From CAWJEL01 sp964647255 (GTDB lineage Bacteria; Chloroflexota; Anaerolineae; CG2-30-64-16), in assembly GCA_964647255.1 (NCBI GenBank), contig CAZYGI010000106.1, positions 1 through 10,467 on the forward strand: DNA of 10,467 nt. Direction: 5' to 3'. Within the stretch, counting starts at the first letter, position 1; the number at the start of each line of letters is the position of its first letter. The notes below the pieces were generated by a model. The model did not search any database, had not been told where the DNA came from, and saw only the letters and a program-made list of their open reading frames with translations. This document shows, piece by piece, positions 7,490 through 10,467 of the stretch. The translations under genes and the position numbers were made by a program.

Positions 7490-10467
7490 TCAAAACAGGC
7501 TCATCTGCCCGCGCTCCGGCTGGCGCTCCGGCGGCAGATACTGCCTCTCCCGCAGCTCTTTCAACGCGGCCTCGATGTCGCCCACGAACCGCGAGACCGG
7601 GTTCTCGGTGAACTGGCCGAACAGGACGCGCTTGGCCGCGTGGGTCAGCACCAGCTTGCGGCCGGCCCGCGTCAGGCCGACGTAGAACAGCCGCCGCTCC
7701 TCCTCGATGTCCACAGCCTCGCCTTTGCGCTCGTACGGAAGCAGTCCTTCCTCGCACCCCACGATGAACACCACCGGGAATTCCAGCCCCTTCGACGCGT
7801 GCAGGCTCATCAGCGTCACGCGGTCGGCGCGGGGGTCGTAGGCGTCGGTCTCGCTTTGCAGAGCGGTCGCTTCCAGGAAGTCCGCCAACCGGTCGCCGAA
7901 CGGCACGGCGCGCAAGGCGAGCTGGCGCAGCCGCTCGGCGTCCGCGTCGCTGACCGCTTTCTTGCGCCCCTCCGCCATCCGCTCGACGATCTGCTCGATC
8001 AGGCGGGCGACTGAATCGTAGCGCAATCCGCTGGATTTCGCCGCTTGCAATCCGGCGGATTGCGCTACAAGCAGCGGCGCCTGTGGGTTGTACACCCGCC
8101 ACAGATGCGCCAGCACCTCGCGCACCGCCTTGGTCTCGTACAACGACGCCTGCCCCACCGTCTGGTACGGGATGCCGGAGCGGTCGAACGCCTCGATCAG
8201 CAGGCGGCTCTGCGCCGACAGCCGGTAGAGCACGGCAAAATCGGCAAAGGAGCGCGCCGCGGCCGGCGTCTCGCCGGTGACGCGGGCCGAGTCCAGCGAG
8301 AAGTAGCTGGTGCCGCCCACCATCTGCTCGATCTGGTGGACAACGTACTCGGCCTCGGCCTTGTCGGTCGGCGCGCGGTAAACATCGAGCTTGACCTCAT
8401 CGGCGAACTCCGCCAGGATCTCGACCGACTTGCGGTCGGGGTTTCGGGCGATCACCTGCATGGCCGCGTCGAGAATGCGCTGGCTGGAGCGGTAGTTCTT
8501 GCTGAGACTGAGCCTGACTGCGCCGGGGTAGTCCTGCTCGAAGCGCAGGAAATAGCGCGGGTCGGCCCCGCGGAAGCCGTAGATCGCCTGGTCGGGGTCG
8601 CCGATGACGCAGAGGTTGACCTTGTTTCCTTGTCTACTTGTTTCCTCCTCCCCGGTCAACAGCCGCAGCAGCCGATTCTGCGCCGCGTTCACATCCTGGT
8701 ACTCATCCACCGAGATCCAGCGGTAGCGCGCCTGGATCGCCGCCAGGACGTCGGGATGCTCCTCGAGGAGGCGGATGGGCAGCCCGATCAGGTCGTCGAA
8801 ATCCACGGCGGCGGCGGCGCGGAGCGCGGCGTCATAGCGCTGGAGATCTGCGGTTGAAACCGCAGTCTGGTACGTGAAGTCGGCTGAAGCCGACTGGGAC
8901 GTGGCTTCGTCAGTCCGCTTCAGCGGACTTGGTGTGCCAGACCCCGATTTCAATCGGGGACCAGCGGCATCCACCGCGGCGGCCTTGCTTGCCGAAATCT
9001 CCGCCAGCGCGGCCTCCGCCTCCCGCGCCTTCAGCTCCGGGCACGCCTGCCGCAGCAAAGCGAGGCGATCCTCCTCGCCAAGGATCACAAACTCCGGGCC
9101 GAGGCCCAACCGCCCCGCATGCTCCCGCAGCAGCATGGCGCCGAACGCGTGGAAGGTCTTGATCGTCACCCGCCCAGCAGCCTCAGCCCCCAACAAACCA
9201 ACCAACCGTTCTGCCATCTCGCCCGCGGCCTTGTTCGTGAAGGTGATCGCCAGGACGTTCTCCGGCGCGACCCCCTGCTCCAGGATCAGATACGCGATAC
9301 GGACCGTCAGCGTGCGCGTCTTGCCTGTGCCCGGCCCCGCGACGATGACCAGCGGCTGGTCGGTGCAGAGGACGGCGGCGCGTTGTTGGTCGTTGAGACC
9401 GGTGAGGAGTGAAGCGTGAAGCGTGAAGCGTGGAGCGAGATCTGACGACTGTGGAGCAGAAGCCGCTGAGAGGGGAACGATCGCATTAACAGTCGCTTCG
9501 ACCCGTTCAACGGCCATCTCGTACGGCGACAGCGACTCGCGGACGACCCCTTCGCTCTCCGCTCCCCGCTCTCCGCTCCCCGCCCCACGCTCCACAACCT
9601 CGTCTCCAAACAGCCCCATCTGCGCCTCAGACACGCTGGCGCTGCCGAACACGCGGATCACGCCGTACTCGCCGTCGTAGCCGGGCTGGGCGACCACCTC
9701 ACCGCGGCGCATCCGCCCAATCCCTTCGGCCAGGCGCTCGCCGCCCGCGGCAGCGATGTCGGCCAGGGGCGCTTCGCGCAGGATGGTTAGCTCCGGGCCG
9801 AGGCGCGCCAGCAGCTTGAAGTATTCGGCCTGCACTTGCTTTGAGCCTGCGCCGACGCCGTAGACTTCGCCCAGCACTTCCGGTAGCGGGATCAGGCTGT
9901 GGAACGGCGCGGCGCGGGGCGGCCGGATGCCGGCGGGCCGATCGGCCAGCGCCTCGACGCGATGCATCACGCCCACGGTCACCGGCTTGCCGCAGACCGG
10001 GCAGAGGCCGCCGTGGGCGCGCGTGGCCGACGGATCCCAGACGATGTTGCAGGCGCGATGGCCGTCGAAATGGTATTTGCCTTCCTCGGGGAAGAATTCG
10101 ATCGTTCCGCGTAGGGGCGAAGCATTCCGCCGCGCGCCCTCCTCTGACAAACCAGGTTTCTTCGAGAAACCTGGTTTGTCAGAGGAGGCCTCGTCCCTAC
10201 CGTGCAATGCATCGAACATCGCGCCATACGCCAGCTCGCAGTCGAACAGGTTTGCCTCGCGGCCGAGCTTCTCCGGCGAGTGCGCATCCGAATTGGAGAC
10301 CAGGGTGTAACGGTCGAGGCTGGAGACCCGCCAGTTCATCGGCGGGTCGGAGGAAAGCCCGGTTTCAAGCGCAAAGATATGGGGCGTCAGGTCCGCGAAA
10401 CATTCCTCCACTGAGTCGAAGCCCGACTTCGAGCCCAGCAGCGAGAACCACGGCGTCCAGATGTGCG
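7490..10467 (-). CDS. Endonuclease Q - UvrD/PcrA-type helicase fusion (5' end outside window)
   Basis: Read on the minus strand, the frame is open through the right edge, so the N-terminus is missing; GTG at 10411 is internal, because HIWTPWFSLLGSKSGF precedes it in frame. Positions about 10467-9647 encode the C-terminal two-thirds of an endonuclease Q (TIGR00375-like): ETGLSSDPPMNWR, the PHP metal motif SNSDAHS, GTIEFFPEEGKYH, a cysteine cluster ending CPVCGK, and GYDGEYGVIRVF. EndoQ nicks DNA 5' of deaminated bases. Positions about 9400-7490 encode an SF1A helicase with all motifs: Q motif LNDQQRAAV, Walker A AGPGTGKT (9317-9340), TFTNKAAGEM, KTFHAFG, DEYQD (8693-8707), GDPDQAIYGFRGAD, NYRSS, SLHASKGLEFP and RRLFYVGLTRA. 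The 2B region looks short compared with PcrA/UvrD. QMGLF (9608-9622) and the C-terminal QMSLF (7493-7507) resemble sliding-clamp-binding motifs. Six repeat tracts interrupt non-conserved segments without breaking the frame. A role in repair of deaminated DNA is inferred from the domains. Confidence 0.93.
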   Translation of the reverse strand, partial: HIWTPWFSLLGSKSGFDSVEECFADLTPHIFALETGLSSDPPMNWRVSSLDRYTLVSNSDAHSPEKLGREANLFDCELAYGAMFDALHGRDEASSDKPGFSKKPGLSEEGARRNASPLRGTIEFFPEEGKYHFDGHRACNIVWDPSATRAHGGLCPVCGKPVTVGVMHRVEALADRPAGIRPPRAAPFHSLIPLPEVLGEVYGVGAGSKQVQAEYFKLLARLGPELTILREAPLADIAAAGGERLAEGIGRMRRGEVVAQPGYDGEYGVIRVFGSASVSEAQMGLFGDEVVERGAGSGERGAESEGVVRESLSPYEMAVERVEATVNAIVPLSAASAPQSSDLAPRFTLHASLLTGLNDQQRAAVLCTDQPLVIVAGPGTGKTRTLTVRIAYLILEQGVAPENVLAITFTNKAAGEMAERLVGLLGAEAAGRVTIKTFHAFGAMLLREHAGRLGLGPEFVILGEEDRLALLRQACPELKAREAEAALAEISASKAAAVDAAGPRLKSGSGTPSPLKRTDEATSQSASADFTYQTAVSTADLQRYDAALRAAAAVDFDDLIGLPIRLLEEHPDVLAAIQARYRWISVDEYQDVNAAQNRLLRLLTGEEETSRQGNKVNLCVIGDPDQAIYGFRGADPRYFLRFEQDYPGAVRLSLSKNYRSSQRILDAAMQVIARNPDRKSVEILAEFADEVKLDVYRAPTDKAEAEYVVHQIEQMVGGTSYFSLDSARVTGETPAAARSFADFAVLYRLSAQSRLLIEAFDRSGIPYQTVGQASLYETKAVREVLAHLWRVYNPQAPLLVAQSAGLQAAKSSGLRYDSVARLIEQIVERMAEGRKKAVSDADAERLRQLALRAVPFGDRLADFLEATALQSETDAYDPRADRVTLMSLHASKGLEFPVVFIVGCEEGLLPYERKGEAVDIEEERRLFYVGLTRAGRKLVLTHAAKRVLFGQFTENPVSRFVGDIEAALKELRERQYLPPERQPERGQMSLF
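8018..8068. repeat. Palindromic element inside the helicase 2B region
   Basis: GTAGCGCAATCCGC (8018-8031) and GCGGATTGCGCTAC (8055-8068) are perfect 14-bp inverted arms around 23 nt. The right half is itself a palindrome, GCAATCCG-G-CGGATTGC (8047-8063). It is read through on the minus strand as VAQSAGLQAAKSSGLRYDS, lying between motif IV and motif V where the 2B subdomain sits. GTAGCGCAATCC-type repeats are, from memory, dispersed in some Chloroflexota genomes; not searched. Confidence 0.85.
8622..8645. repeat. Three 8-nt tandem units between helicase motifs II and III
   Basis: CTTGTTTC, CTTGTCTA and CTTGTTTC lie back to back: 24 nt, an exact multiple of three. The tract is distinctly AT-richer than the flanking coding sequence. 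On the minus strand it encodes most of ETSRQGNK, inserted between LLRLLTGEE and the motif III strand VNLCVIGDPDQ. Units one and three are identical. Confidence 0.7.
8848..8959. repeat. Array of four 18-bp palindromes within the helicase gene
   Basis: Four perfect 8-2-8 palindromes: CTGCGGTT-GA-AACCGCAG (8848-8865), AGTCGGCT-GA-AGCCGACT (8878-8895), AGTCCGCT-TC-AGCGGACT (8912-8929) and CCCCGATT-TC-AATCGGGG (8942-8959). The first two have GA centres and the last two TC, so the array is itself symmetric about 8903.5, with 30-, 34- and 30-nt centre spacing. The 12-nt spacers 8866-8877 and 8930-8941 are also roughly inverted copies (8 of 12). It is translated in frame on the minus strand into a Ser/Thr/Ala/Lys-rich segment (from GPRLKSGSG to FTYQTAVS) between motifs Ib and II. 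Confidence 0.9.
9402..9436. repeat. Heptamer tandem tract 1 in the EndoQ-UvrD linker
   Basis: Units GTGAGGA, GTGAAGC, GTGAAGC, GTGAAGC, GTGGAGC follow without gaps; three are identical. On the minus strand they read GCTCCAC/GCTTCAC heptamers and encode RFTLHASLLT just before the helicase Q motif. They are related in inverse orientation to the second tract at 9553-9594. Confidence 0.8.
9553..9594. repeat. Heptamer tandem tract 2 in the EndoQ-UvrD linker
   Basis: Six contiguous 7-nt units: CGCTCTC, CGCTCCC, CGCTCTC, CGCTCCC, CGCCCCA, CGCTCCA; the first four form two perfect 14-nt copies. On the minus strand the tract encodes the Gly/Glu/Ser-rich stretch VERGAGSGERGAESE, directly after the QMGLF motif. 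It shares the GCTCCAC word with tract 1 in opposite orientation. Confidence 0.8.
10111..10200. repeat. Composite palindromic element with a 24-bp hairpin inside the EndoQ domain
   Basis: The inner hairpin has perfect 24-bp arms (10138-10161 and 10165-10188) around a 3-nt TCG; its core AAACCAGGTTTCT mirrors AGAAACCTGGTTT. Outer arms GTAGGGGCGAAGC (10111-10123) and GCCTCGTCCCTAC (10188-10200) pair at 11 of 13 positions. The whole element is translated on the minus strand, the hairpin giving the pseudo-repeated peptide KPGFSKKPGL. It falls between ALHG and GTIEFFPEEGKYH, where I would expect few residues in EndoQ. Confidence 0.9.

Noticed and set aside
7268..8014. A 248-codon plus-strand frame after the DinB-like gene
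   Set aside because: It runs antisense over the helicase C-terminus, whose motifs are real. Over 7306-7482 the meaningful CYTH homology is in a different frame.
8848..8959. CRISPR array
   Set aside because: The four palindromes differ from each other, spacing is 12-16 nt, the sequence is translated inside a helicase, and no cas gene is present.
10409..10411. GTG at 10411 as the start of the minus-strand helicase
   Set aside because: The frame remains open and family-like upstream to the window edge (HIWTPWFSLLGSKSGFDS), so the gene begins outside the window.
7490..10467. Helicase gene as a pseudogene because of its many repeat insertions
   Set aside because: The frame is unbroken for 2.98 kb and every SF1A motif, the PHP motif and the C-terminal QMSLF are intact.
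1..10467. Defence island, prophage, integrase or transposase gene
   Set aside because: No such protein motifs in any frame; the helicase is a repair-type UvrD/EndoQ fusion and lacks the partners of known helicase-nuclease defence systems.
1..10467. tRNA, rRNA or riboswitch
   Set aside because: No tRNA-like T-loop/acceptor pattern and no rRNA-like stretch seen; the gaps at 2739-2926, 4379-4599 and 7261-7489 are accounted for by a repeat, a terminator with promoter, and a gene fragment.

Overview
This is a GC-rich (roughly two-thirds G+C) bacterial chromosomal window with no phage, plasmid or rRNA/tRNA signature. The dispersed palindromic repeats, the nuoLMN block and the gene families suggest a member of the Chloroflexota. 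That assignment is an inference from recalled repeat style and protein flavour; I could not run a search.

Layout. (1) Positions 2-4378, plus strand: the distal end of a complex I operon, nuoL (5' end outside the window), nuoM and nuoN, closed by a strong intrinsic terminator at 4398-4430. A 138-bp nested palindromic repeat (2770-2907) sits between nuoM and nuoN. (2) Positions 4518-7260, plus strand: a sigma70-type promoter drives a two-gene unit. The first gene is an unusual fusion of an MTA/SAH-deaminase-type amidohydrolase with a C-terminal CYTH (triphosphate tunnel) domain. The second is a DinB/YfiT-like four-helix-bundle protein. Behind it, at 7306-7482, lies a decayed second copy of the last 55 codons of the CYTH domain, so the DinB-like gene is bracketed by direct repeats about 0.9 kb apart. 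(3) Positions 7490-10467, minus strand, convergent: a very long gene entering from the right edge. It fuses an endonuclease Q (EndoQ, TIGR00375-like PHP nuclease for deaminated bases) to a UvrD/PcrA-type SF1 helicase. Each half ends in a pentapeptide resembling the bacterial sliding-clamp-binding motif (QMGLF and QMSLF).

The most striking feature is that this helicase gene has taken up at least six repetitive sequences without losing its reading frame. They are a 24-bp perfect hairpin inside the EndoQ domain, two heptamer tandem tracts in the EndoQ-UvrD linker, an array of four 18-bp palindromes that is itself symmetric, a 3 x 8-nt tandem between helicase motifs II and III, and a 14-bp-stem hairpin in the 2B region. 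All fall between conserved motifs. I noticed no comparable elements inside nuoLMN or the deaminase gene.

How the genes work together. NuoL, NuoM and NuoN are the three antiporter-like proton-pumping subunits of one membrane complex. The deaminase-CYTH and DinB-like proteins are probably co-transcribed; their joint role is unknown. The EndoQ-helicase looks like a one-polypeptide system for nicking at deaminated bases, unwinding and handing over to the replication clamp. Its proximity to a purine-deaminase-type enzyme may be coincidental.
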